From positions 248,001 through 312,000 of the forward strand of contig NZ_JAJIRT010000003.1 of assembly GCF_025717675.1 (NCBI RefSeq): a stretch of DNA of 64,000 bases. Reading direction: 5' to 3'. Positions 24,915 to 32,929 of this stretch are shown in pieces (the first letter of the stretch is position 1; every line of letters begins with the position of its first letter). The stretch is from Paucibacter sp. DJ2R-2 (GTDB lineage Bacteria; Pseudomonadota; Gammaproteobacteria; Burkholderiales; Burkholderiaceae_C). The notes below the pieces were generated by a model that saw only the letters and a list, made by a program, of their open reading frames with translations, was not told where the DNA came from and made no database searches. Both the position numbers and the translations under genes were made by a program.

Positions 24915-26204
24915 TCAGCCCATAGGGCAGTTTCGGGCGCAGGCCCGGGCATAGCGCGCCAGCTCCAGCCCCACCTTGTGGCGGGCCAAGGCTGCGGGCT
25001 CGGCGGCCAACTCGCCGGCCAGCACGGCCTCAAACTGCTGCGGCAGATGCTGGCTCAGCAAGGGCAGGGGAATGCCGCTGGCCGTCAGATTGGCAATCAG
25101 GCGCTGCAGGGCGGCTTGCACCTCGGGCTCGCCCCAGTAGTAGCGGCAGCGGTCGCTGAAGGCAAAGCGGCGCAGCAAGCGCTGCTCGTCCGTACTGCCG
25201 GCGTAGTGCTTGGCCCAATGCTTGGGTTGCTCCAGCATGCAGCGCTCGAGCAGGCCGGGCAGATCGGCCTGGTGCTCGGCCGGCAGCAGTTCGCGCTCGA
25301 TGGCCGAGAGCGCAAACCAGGCCTCGCGCAGGGCAAAGGTGACCGCTGGGCCGACCTTGAGGATGGCGTAGTGATCGCGCACCAGGGCGTGCAGCGAGGC
25401 CTCGGTCTGGTAGTCGGTCGAGTGGGCCTCGAAGACCAGGCGCGGCTGCGATTGCACAAAGGCCGAGAGCGCCGCGGCGGCGGCCGGCTGGTAATGCTGG
25501 ACCTGGCTGTGGTCGAAATCGACGCCGGGCTGCACCACCATGGCGATCACGCGCAGCCAGGCAGCATCCAGGCCCTGGGCTGCAAATGCCTGCTCATGCA
25601 CGGCCAAGGTGGCGGCGGCTGCCGCCGGCGCGGTGACGGCCACGCCGCCGCCCAGGGAGGCTTCGCCGCCCGGCACCGGCACCTCGGTGCCGATCACATA
25701 GACCGGTGGCGCCAAACCCAGGCGCGCGGCCGTGGCCTCGGCCACCAGGGCCAGATCGGCCGAGCGCGCGGCCACGGTCGCGTCGCTGAGCGGCCGGGCG
25801 TCGTCGGCGCAGGCCATGCTGCAGTCGAGGTGGATCTTCTCGAAGCCCGCCGCCACATAGGCCTCGATCAGCACGCGGGCATGGCCCATGGCCTCGGTGG
25901 CCGGCAGATGCTGCCAGGCATTGGGGCCCAGGTGGTCACCGCCCAGGGCGATGCGATCGAGCGGGAAGTTAGCTTCGGCCGCCAAGGCCTGCACATAGTC
26001 GCGGAACTGCGGCGGCGTCATGCCGGTGTAGCCGCCGAACTGGTCCACCTGGTTGGAGGTCGATTCGATCAGCAGCGGTGTGTCGTAGCTGCGCGCCACC
26101 TCCATCGCCGCTCGCAGCACGAAAGGATTGGCCGAGCAGACGCTGTAGAGGCCGACGGGCTGGCCGCTGCGGTGGGCGGTGATGGTGGCGAGCAAATGGG
26201 ACAT
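24915..26204 (-). CDS. agaZ: AgaZ/GatZ-type tagatose-bisphosphate aldolase-related protein
   Basis: 429 aa of the GatZ/KbaZ family: GLYSVCSANPFVLRAAMEVA near the start, LLIESTSNQVDQFGGYTGM, GGDHLGPNAW, HLDCSMACADD and the C-terminal DRCRYYWGEPEVQ. In enterobacteria the protein is a non-catalytic partner of the aldolase KbaY/GatY. In reconstructions of the Shewanella-type GalNAc pathway AgaZ was proposed to act as the tagatose-6-phosphate kinase. No KbaY and no PfkB-type kinase gene is in this window, which makes the second role worth considering here. It is the last gene of the agaS-ROK-agaZ operon. Confidence 0.85.
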   Translation of the reverse strand: MSHLLATITAHRSGQPVGLYSVCSANPFVLRAAMEVARSYDTPLLIESTSNQVDQFGGYTGMTPPQFRDYVQALAAEANFPLDRIALGGDHLGPNAWQHLPATEAMGHARVLIEAYVAAGFEKIHLDCSMACADDARPLSDATVAARSADLALVAEATAARLGLAPPVYVIGTEVPVPGGEASLGGGVAVTAPAAAAATLAVHEQAFAAQGLDAAWLRVIAMVVQPGVDFDHSQVQHYQPAAAAALSAFVQSQPRLVFEAHSTDYQTEASLHALVRDHYAILKVGPAVTFALREAWFALSAIERELLPAEHQADLPGLLERCMLEQPKHWAKHYAGSTDEQRLLRRFAFSDRCRYYWGEPEVQAALQRLIANLTASGIPLPLLSQHLPQQFEAVLAGELAAEPAALARHKVGLELARYARACARNCPMG

Positions 26205-26252
26205 GGGGGCAGGCAGAAAGTGGAACTGGGGGGAACTGGAGGCGGAGCGGCT

Positions 26253-27230
26253 TCAGCTCAGGCGCTGCCGCGCCAGCAGCGCGGCACCGCGCGCGCCCCC
26301 GGCATCGCCGAAGCGTGGTGGCAGGATGGGCGGCACGCTGACGCCCTGGAAGAGATGCGGGCGAATCGCCTCGGGCAGCTCGGTGTAGAGGCTTTGCAGC
26401 TTGGACAGCCCCCCGCCCAGCACCAGCACATGGGGGTCATAGGCCATGACCAGGCCAGCCAGGGCATGGCCCAGCAGGTCCAGATGCACGGCCAGGGCCT
26501 GGCTCGCGTGGCCGTCGCCCGCCTCGGCCGCGGCCACGATGGCCGGTACGGCTTGTCCAGCCGGGCCGCCGAAATGTTGGAACAGAGCCGCCAGGCCGCT
26601 GCCCGAGACGTATCGCTCGACGCAGCTCTGCAGCCCGCAGGCACAGGCCAGCAGGGGCAGGCGGTGGCGCTGTTGCAGCAGCGCCGGCAGGGCCCAGTGG
26701 CCCCACTCACCGGCCAGTCCGTTGTAGCCGGCGATCAGCCGGCCCTGGACGCAGAAGCCGCCGCCTGCCCCGGTGCCGAGAATGGCGCCGAACATCGAAG
26801 CAAAGCCCTCGGCCGCGCCGCCTTGGGCCTCGGACAGGGCAAAGCACTGGCAGTCATTGCCGATGGCCACTGGCCGGCCCAGGCGCTCGCGCAGGGCTTG
26901 CGGCACGGCGCGGCCGCTGAGCGCGGGCACATTGGAGCTGAGCTGCAGGCCGGTCTGTGGGCTGATGATGCCGGGCAGGCCCAGGCCCACGCGGCCGTTG
27001 CAGCCCAGGGCCTGGTCGGTCTCGCTCACCAGCTCGGCAATCGCCTCGACAAAGGCCTCGAAATCCTGCGTCGGCGTGGCCACGCGGCGGCGGTAGAGCT
27101 CGGCGAAGCCGGGGGCACCCGAATCAAAGGCGACCAGCTCGATCTTGGTGCCGCCGATGTCCAGGCCGTAGCAAGGTGCGCCGGCCGGCGGGGTGGACTC
27201 AGTCGCAGTGGACACGGGCGGATTCGACAT
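26253..27230 (-). CDS. ROK-family sugar kinase, probable N-acetylhexosamine kinase (AgaK role)
   Basis: 325 aa from the ATG at 27230, which overlaps the end of agaS by 32 bases; an earlier in-frame start is inside agaS and gives no family match. The phosphate-binding loop is GLDIGGTKIELVAFD, the catalytic Asp lies in AIGNDCQCFAL, the hinge is GTGAGGGF, and the zinc motif is ACACGLQSCVE. The family phosphorylates GlcNAc, ManNAc, GalNAc or glucose. Context points to GalNAc, giving GalNAc-6-P for the NagA/AgaA enzyme. A non-PTS kinase agrees with the ABC transporter upstream. Confidence 0.85.
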   Translation of the reverse strand: MSNPPVSTATESTPPAGAPCYGLDIGGTKIELVAFDSGAPGFAELYRRRVATPTQDFEAFVEAIAELVSETDQALGCNGRVGLGLPGIISPQTGLQLSSNVPALSGRAVPQALRERLGRPVAIGNDCQCFALSEAQGGAAEGFASMFGAILGTGAGGGFCVQGRLIAGYNGLAGEWGHWALPALLQQRHRLPLLACACGLQSCVERYVSGSGLAALFQHFGGPAGQAVPAIVAAAEAGDGHASQALAVHLDLLGHALAGLVMAYDPHVLVLGGGLSKLQSLYTELPEAIRPHLFQGVSVPPILPPRFGDAGGARGAALLARQRLS

Positions 27231-28401
27231 AGGGATAAATCTCCACACCCTGCACGACCCGGTTGACCGTGCCATCGGGGAAGGGATTGTCCGGCGTCAG
27301 GCCCAGGGCCACCGAGCGGTGCAGGGCGTACTGCTGGGCCAGGATCAGCCACAGCGTGGTCAGCCAGCTGTCGCTCAGGCCGCTGGGCTCGGCGCTCAGG
27401 GCGCGGCTCAGCAGAGGGTTGTCGCCCTGCAGCGCGCCGGCACCGGCTTCGCCGATCAGCAGCACGCGGCCGGCGATGCCGTCGCGCAGCAGCTCGTTCA
27501 GCAGGTCTTGTTCATAACGGCGCGCATGCGCATCCTGCGACTGGAAGATCACGACCAGGCTCTTGCCATTGAGCATGGACTTGGGGCCGTGGCGGAAGCC
27601 CAGCAAGGTGTTCGAGAAAGCCAGCACGCGGCCGCTGGTCAGCTCCAGCACCTTGAGCGCCGACTCTTGTGCCAGCGCCTCCAGCGGGCCGCTGCCCAGG
27701 TAGACGATGCGGTCGAAGGGCTGGGCGGCCAGCTCGGCCATGGTGGCCGCCTGCTGGGCCAGCAAGGCCTCGGCGCGCTGGGCCACCAGTTCCAGGCGGG
27801 CCAGGCGCTCGGCCCAGGGGGCGCGGCTGAAGGCGGCCAGGGCGGCCAGCTGCATGCTGCTGAAACTGCTGGTCATGGCAAAACCGCGGTCGCAGGAGGC
27901 GGCCGGCATCAGCAGGTTCAGGGTGTCGGCGCGGGCGGCGTTGTTGCGGTAGAGCTCGCCCTCGGCATTGCAGGTGATGTTCAGGAAGCGCGGCGCATCA
28001 ATCTGCTGACGCAGCAGCTCGACGGCAGCCAGGCTTTCCGGGCTGTTGCCGCTGCGCGCGAAGGACACCAGCAAGGTGGGCTGCTCGCGCTGTAGATAGA
28101 GCTCCGGGTGGGTCAGCAGGCTGGTGGTGGCCACGGCGCGCACCTCGGCCGGCCAGTCGCGGTTGATCTCGTCGGCAAGGGTTTGGCCCACATAGGCCGA
28201 GCTGCCCGCGCCGGTCAGGATGACGCGGTGGCTGGGTTCCTTCAGGCAGGCGTCCAGAAAGGCGCGCAGCTGGGCCTGATGGTCGGCCAGCGAGGCGGCC
28301 AGTTCACGCCAGACGCGGGGCTGCTGCGCGATTTCCTCCGCCGTGGCCAGGCCTTGCAATTGCTGCCAGTCGCTGGCGGAGCGGTTGAGAAGAGTAGTCA
28401 T
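27199..28401 (-). CDS. agaS: AgaS-type galactosamine-6-phosphate deaminase/isomerase (SIS domains)
   Basis: 400 aa from the ATG at 28401; upstream in-frame codons lie in the AT-rich operator region. Two SIS domains: the first with ILTGAGSSAYVGQTLADEI and LLVSFARSGNSPES, the second with IVYLGSGPLEALAQESALKVLELT. The motif GFRHGPKS is shared with GlmS-type isomerases. AgaS converts galactosamine-6-P to tagatose-6-P with loss of ammonia. It is first in the operon, and three CTTTCG motifs lie within about 110 bases upstream. Confidence 0.9.
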   Translation of the reverse strand: MTTLLNRSASDWQQLQGLATAEEIAQQPRVWRELAASLADHQAQLRAFLDACLKEPSHRVILTGAGSSAYVGQTLADEINRDWPAEVRAVATTSLLTHPELYLQREQPTLLVSFARSGNSPESLAAVELLRQQIDAPRFLNITCNAEGELYRNNAARADTLNLLMPAASCDRGFAMTSSFSSMQLAALAAFSRAPWAERLARLELVAQRAEALLAQQAATMAELAAQPFDRIVYLGSGPLEALAQESALKVLELTSGRVLAFSNTLLGFRHGPKSMLNGKSLVVIFQSQDAHARRYEQDLLNELLRDGIAGRVLLIGEAGAGALQGDNPLLSRALSAEPSGLSDSWLTTLWLILAQQYALHRSVALGLTPDNPFPDGTVNRVVQGVEIYPYVESARVHCD

Positions 28402-28518
28402 CGGATGGATCGAAAGATTGCAGGTAAATTTATCTTTTAACTTTCGATTCGTCAAGAAAATTGACGTAAAGAAAAGAAATTACGATGAAACAAAAGAAGT
28501 TGCTTTCGAAAAACAGGC
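28402..28518. promoter_or_regulatory. agaS promoter region with CTTTCG operator candidates
   Basis: AT-rich gap carrying CGAAAG at 28411-28416 and CTTTCG at 28441-28446 and 28503-28508. It also separates the end of the transporter operon from agaS; both are on the minus strand. Confidence 0.65.
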
Positions 28519-29535
28519 TCAGCTGTCTTTGCGGCGCAGTTGGTCCAAGGCCACGGCCAGCAGCAAGATGCCGCCACGCACCATGTACTGGTAGAAGGCG
28601 TCGATATTGAGCAGGTTCATCGCGTTCTGCACCGTGCCCATGATGAGCACGCCCACCACCATGCCGGAGATGCTGGCACGGCCGCCCATCAGAGACACAC
28701 CGCCCAGCACGCAAGCCGAGATCACGTTCAGCTCGAATCCTTGGGCCGCATTGGGCTGGCCGCTGGTGATGCGCGCCGCCAGGATGACGCCGGCCGCCGC
28801 CGCCACCACACCCTGGATCAGGAAGATGGTGATGCGCACGCGGGCGACATGGATGCCGGCCAGGCGGGCGGCTTCCGGGTTGCCGCCGATGGCCAGGGTG
28901 TTGCGGCCGTAGACGGTGCGGTTGAGCAGCAGGGCAAACAAGGCCACGCAGGCGATGGTGATCCAGACCGGCACCGGCAGGCCCAGCCAGAAGGCATTGC
29001 CCAGCTCGAAGAAGGCATCGGCCGAGATGCCCACGGCCTGGCCGCCCGCGGTGATGAAGGCCAGGCCGCGCACGATCTCCATGGTGGCCAGGGTGGTGAT
29101 CAAGGCATTGATCTTCCAGCGCGCAATCACCACGCCATTGACCCAGCCGATCACGGCGCCGGCCGCCAGGGCCGCGGCAATGCCCAGGGCGATGCTCTCG
29201 GTCTGGTTGATCACGGTGGCGCAGAGCACGCCGGCCAGGGCCACGGTGGAGCCGATGGACAGGTCGAAATCGCGCGAGGCGATGCAGAAGGTCATGGCGC
29301 AGGCCACCATGCCGATCTGCGAGACCGACAGGGCCAAGCCGATCATGTTCGGCACACTGAAGAAGTACTCCACCGTCAGCGAAAGCACGCCGAAGAGCAG
29401 GGCAAAAATCAGCAGCAGGCTGTGCTCGTCTATCAGACGCAGCAGAGTCTTTCGCGTGGCGGGGGATGAGGCGGCGGCAGCTTGCATGGGCTCTGGCATG
29501 GGCATGGGAGGCAAAGAGTCGGTGCTCGTGTTCAT
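28519..29535 (-). CDS. Sugar ABC transporter permease, AraH/RbsC-like
   Basis: 338 aa with about nine or ten hydrophobic segments from residue 38 onward. Family marks include FDLSIGSTVALAGVL, NGVVIARWKINALITTLATM, the EAA-like loop YGRNTLAIGGNPEAARLAGI and the C-terminal MGGRASISGMVVG. By eye it is closest to L-arabinose AraH. It completes a three-gene transporter with the ATPase and binding protein upstream. The substrate is probably the sugar released by this locus; arabinose itself would not fit the neighbouring genes. Confidence 0.88.
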   Translation of the reverse strand: MNTSTDSLPPMPMPEPMQAAAASSPATRKTLLRLIDEHSLLLIFALLFGVLSLTVEYFFSVPNMIGLALSVSQIGMVACAMTFCIASRDFDLSIGSTVALAGVLCATVINQTESIALGIAAALAAGAVIGWVNGVVIARWKINALITTLATMEIVRGLAFITAGGQAVGISADAFFELGNAFWLGLPVPVWITIACVALFALLLNRTVYGRNTLAIGGNPEAARLAGIHVARVRITIFLIQGVVAAAAGVILAARITSGQPNAAQGFELNVISACVLGGVSLMGGRASISGMVVGVLIMGTVQNAMNLLNIDAFYQYMVRGGILLLAVALDQLRRKDS

Positions 29536-29576
29536 CGGGGTCGATTCAGGATTCGGTGACAGTCGAGATCAAGGCT

Positions 29577-31118
29577 TCAGGCCGCTTGCGCTTCTTGGCG
29601 GGCGCCGCCATCGGGCAGGGCCAGGGCCAGCACCCGGGCTTCGTTGGCCTCGCCGCGGGCCAGGCTGCCGGCGATGCGGCCTTGGCGCATGACCAGCACG
29701 CGGTCGGCCAGGCCCAGCACCTCGGGCAGTTCGCTGGAGACCACGACGATGGCCACGCCGCGCGCGGCCAGCTCATGCAGCACCTCGTAGATTTCGCTCT
29801 TGGCGCCGATGTCGATGCCGCGGGTGGGCTCGTCAATGATCAGCACCTTGAGTTCGCGCTCGGCCAGCCAGCGGGCCAGGATGGCTTTTTGCTGGTTGCC
29901 GCCCGAGAGCAGGCGGATCTCCTGCGCCGGGCTGGGCGTCTTGATGCGCAGGCGGGCGATGAACTCGGCCGCCACCTCGGCCTCGCGTTTGGCGTTGAGC
30001 AGCAGGCCGGAGTTGTTGCGTCGGCAGCTGAGGTTGATGTTCTCGGCCACCGAGCGGCAGCCAATGATGCCTTGCTCCTTGCGGTCCTCGGGGCAGAACA
30101 TCAGGCCGGCGGCGATCGAGCCGGCGACCGAATCGCTGCGCATCAGCTCGCCGTCCAGCCACACCTGGCCGCTGCGGCGCGGGTCGGCGCCAAAGACCAG
30201 GCGCATCAGCTCGCTGCGGCCCGCGCCCATCAGGCCGAAGAAGCCGACGATCTCGCCGGCGGCAACCTCGAAGCTGGCCGGCTCGGGCAGGCTGCGGCCG
30301 CTCAGCTGCTGCACCTGCAGTCGTGGGCTGCGTGCAGCCGTTTCGTTAGCTGCCGCGGCTTGCTTTTTCCTGCCGCTGCCGAACACATCCTGGATCTCGC
30401 GGCCCACCATGGCCTGCACCAGCTGATCGCGGCTGACGCCTTGCAGGCTGGCGAAGCGGCCGACCGAGCGGCCGTCGCGCAGCACGCTGGCGCCGTCGCA
30501 AAGGGCGAAGATTTCATCCAGGCGGTGCGACACATAAATCAGCACCTTGCCCTGCTCGCGCAGCTCGCGTACCAGGCGGAACAGGGTCTCGGTCTCGCTG
30601 TGCGAGAGCGAGCTGGTGGGTTCGTCGAGCGCGATCACGCGCGCATCTCGCAGCACTGCCTTGCAGATCTCCACCATCTGGCGCTGGCCGATGGAGAGCT
30701 CGATCATGCGAGCGTCCAGGTCGAGCGCGATGCCGATGCGGGCCAGCTGGGTACGCATCTGCGCGCGCGCCTCGGCAAAGCGCACAAAACCCCAGCGCTG
30801 CGGCAGACGGCCCAGCCAGAGGTTCTCCAGCACCGTCATCTCGGGGATGTACTGCAGCTCCTGGTGGATGACGGCAATGCCCTGGTTCAGCGCATCGGCG
30901 GCACTCTTGAACTGCAGGGCCTGGCCAGCGAGCTGCAGGCTGCCGCCGTCGGGGCGCAGCTCGCCGCCGAGGATCTTCAGCAACGTGCTCTTGCCCGCGC
31001 CGTTCTCGCCCAGCAGGGCATGAACCTGGCCGGCCGGGATGTCGAGGTCCACGCCTCCCAGGGCACGCACGCCGGGGAAGGATTTGCTCAATTCACGGAT
31101 GCAAAGGGATGAATGCAT
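29577..31118 (-). CDS. Sugar ABC transporter ATP-binding protein, AraG-like double ATPase
   Basis: 513 aa from the ATG at 31118 ([10 protein letters not shown]); the frame extends further upstream, but that stretch is a dispersed hairpin repeat. The first ATPase has Walker [15 protein letters not shown], a signature read as [11 protein letters not shown] and a Walker B ending in DEPTSSL. The second has a degenerate Walker [11 protein letters not shown], the signature [15 protein letters not shown] and DEPTRGID. This is the usual CUT2 sugar ATPase layout, as in AraG, RbsA and XylG. The gap to the permease is 41 bases. Confidence 0.9.
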   Translation of the reverse strand: MHSSLCIRELSKSFPGVRALGGVDLDIPAGQVHALLGENGAGKSTLLKILGGELRPDGGSLQLAGQALQFKSAADALNQGIAVIHQELQYIPEMTVLENLWLGRLPQRWGFVRFAEARAQMRTQLARIGIALDLDARMIELSIGQRQMVEICKAVLRDARVIALDEPTSSLSHSETETLFRLVRELREQGKVLIYVSHRLDEIFALCDGASVLRDGRSVGRFASLQGVSRDQLVQAMVGREIQDVFGSGRKKQAAAANETAARSPRLQVQQLSGRSLPEPASFEVAAGEIVGFFGLMGAGRSELMRLVFGADPRRSGQVWLDGELMRSDSVAGSIAAGLMFCPEDRKEQGIIGCRSVAENINLSCRRNNSGLLLNAKREAEVAAEFIARLRIKTPSPAQEIRLLSGGNQQKAILARWLAERELKVLIIDEPTRGIDIGAKSEIYEVLHELAARGVAIVVVSSELPEVLGLADRVLVMRQGRIAGSLARGEANEARVLALALPDGGARQEAQAA

Positions 31119-31151
31119 GGCTTTTGGGGGAGCTCCTGGGTTTCGAAACAT

Positions 31152-31266
31152 GAACGCAGAGTGCGCAGAGCATGCGCGGAGGACGCAGGGTTGTGACCGA
31201 CGCGGCAATCGGCCCCATGTTTCCTGGCCTCTGCGATCTTTGCGACCCTCGGCGGGCTCTGCGTTC
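31152..31266. repeat. Dispersed long inverted repeat, copy A (CGCAGAG family)
   Basis: GAACGCAGAG at 31152-31161 pairs perfectly with CTCTGCGTTC at 31257-31266, and related CGCAGAG and CTCTGCG units lie between. The same family occurs at 48683 to 48775. It fills the gap between the binding-protein gene and the ATPase gene and could alter their relative expression. Confidence 0.7.
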
Positions 31267-31287
31267 TCTTTCTTTCGCGCGCCGCGT

Positions 31288-32355
31288 TCAGAGCCCCAGG
31301 CTGGTTCGCACCTGCTTGAAGTTGGCACGGTCGGCCAGGGTGCCGCTGGTCAGGGTCAGCTTGGGCGGCTCCTTGCTGTTCTTGATCCAGTCGAACATGG
31401 CGACCGCCGTGTCGTAGCCATGCTTGCGTGGGCTCAGCATCACGGTGGCGACGAAGCCGGTGGGCTCGGCCTTGGCGAACTCGTTCACAGCCGACTGGCT
31501 GCCGCCGATGCCCACGCCGATCACGCTGGCGGCCTTGAAGCCCTTGCCCTCGCTGGCGCGCACGCCGCCGAGCACCGCCTCGTCATTGGGGCCGAAAACC
31601 AGCCACTGCTTGAACTTGGGGTTCTGGGTCAGGGTGACGGTGGCGGCGTTGAAGGCGTTCTCGGTGTCGGCCTTGGGCATGGGGGCGCTGACGATGTTGG
31701 CGGCCGGCAGGCCGGCCTGGGTCAGCACGGCACTGCTGCCATCGGTGCGCTCTTTGGAGGTGCTGAGCTGGTCGTAGGTGACGCGCAGGGCGCCGACCTC
31801 GGCCAGCTTCCAGCCGCGCCTTTTCACTTCGGCCAGCAAGGCCTCGCCGACCTGGGCGCCGATCGCGCTGGCCGAGATGCCGACATGGGCGATCGCCTCG
31901 ATCGGCTTGCCGGCGCCGTTGACCAGGCGGTCGTCCACGCTGATCAGCTTGAGATTGGCCTGGCGCGCCCGCGCCTGCAGGGCCGGGCCCAGCTTCACAT
32001 CGGGTGCGCAGACGATCATGCCCTGGGCGCGCTGGGCGGCCAGGTTGTCGATGGCGGAGAGCAGCTTGTCGCCATCGGGCGCCGCGATCTTGATCAGGGT
32101 GAAGCCCTTGTCCTTGGCTGCCTGCTCGGCATGGCGCCATTCATCCTGGAACCAGGGCTCGTCGACCTGCTTGATGATGAAACCGATCTTGATCGGCGCA
32201 GCGGCATCGGCGGCCAGGGCAGGGCCGCTGAGCACGCCTGCAGAGAGCAGGGCGGCGCTGCTGGCCACCTGGATCAGGCTGCGGCAGAAGCTGCGGCGGG
32301 CCGCGGGCATCGTGGTGGCAGTGGCGTCAAGGCAATTCGTGGCGGTCTGTTTCAT
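31288..32355 (-). CDS. Sugar ABC transporter periplasmic binding protein, AraF-like
   Basis: 355 aa from the ATG at 32355, with GAGGAGA nine bases upstream. A Tat-like ARRSF region leads a signal peptide with cleavage near ALA. The mature protein follows L-arabinose-binding protein AraF closely: [80 protein letters not shown] and VIGVGIGG. Both arms of the GH31 divergent promoter share CTTTCG sites. Inference: an AraF relative that has moved to GalNAc or a galactose-type sugar. Confidence 0.88.
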   Translation of the reverse strand: MKQTATNCLDATATTMPAARRSFCRSLIQVASSAALLSAGVLSGPALAADAAAPIKIGFIIKQVDEPWFQDEWRHAEQAAKDKGFTLIKIAAPDGDKLLSAIDNLAAQRAQGMIVCAPDVKLGPALQARARQANLKLISVDDRLVNGAGKPIEAIAHVGISASAIGAQVGEALLAEVKRRGWKLAEVGALRVTYDQLSTSKERTDGSSAVLTQAGLPAANIVSAPMPKADTENAFNAATVTLTQNPKFKQWLVFGPNDEAVLGGVRASEGKGFKAASVIGVGIGGSQSAVNEFAKAEPTGFVATVMLSPRKHGYDTAVAMFDWIKNSKEPPKLTLTSGTLADRANFKQVRTSLGL

Positions 32356-32929
32356 CGCATGTCTCCTCGGGGCGGGCCAGCGGGCCCATGGCGTCTGGAT
32401 GGCTTGATTGAGCTTTTGTTGCGGAGCCCGCAAGTCTGGGCTGCGGGCCCACCGGGGCCAGTCGCAGAAGGGAGTTTCGTCCCTTTTGCGGCGGCATCGG
32501 CCCCAGCTCGCGGTGGTCTTCTGTTTAGTGCTTGTTTCTTTCGAAACGAAACCAACAACTTTCGAACTTTCTGAGAAATCAAGGCGCAGCGCCGGTCGGC
32601 GTGACTCACAACACAACTTTCGAAGTGTGAATGTAGCAATAAAAATCTTTCTTTTCACCGTTATGGCAAGAATTTCTGCTAGTGGTTTCTACTGAATTTG
32701 TCTTTTTGCAGGGGTGTTGCTGGTTTTCTTCGTTGACATCTTGCTTTGTGCTGCATAGAGTCTTTCCATTGCTTTCGATTTGCGCAAAACGAGCGAGAGG
32801 CTCGCTGCGCAGGCTGAAGGCGCCGCCTAGCAAGGCCAGCATCACAAATTCACCGCAAACCAGGCCACGCCGGCTCCAGGGCGAGGCCTGAGGAATTGCA
32901 GGACGTCGTTGTTTCAGAGGGATTCGCAG
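32356..32929. promoter_or_regulatory. Divergent promoter region between transporter and GH31 operon, with operator cluster
   Basis: No gene is seen in these 574 bases. CTTTCG units lie at 32538-32543 (within CTTTCGAAACGAAAC), 32559-32564, 32617-32622 and 32772-32777, with further CTTTC words at 32567-32571 and near 32647. The stretch 32530 to 32780 is conspicuously AT-rich. The array lies centrally, able to govern both directions. Confidence 0.65.

Noticed and set aside
24867-27266. A 799-codon open frame on the plus strand over agaZ and the ROK kinase gene
   Set aside because: Both antisense genes have clear catalytic motifs; the plus-strand product is low-complexity and without a ribosome site.
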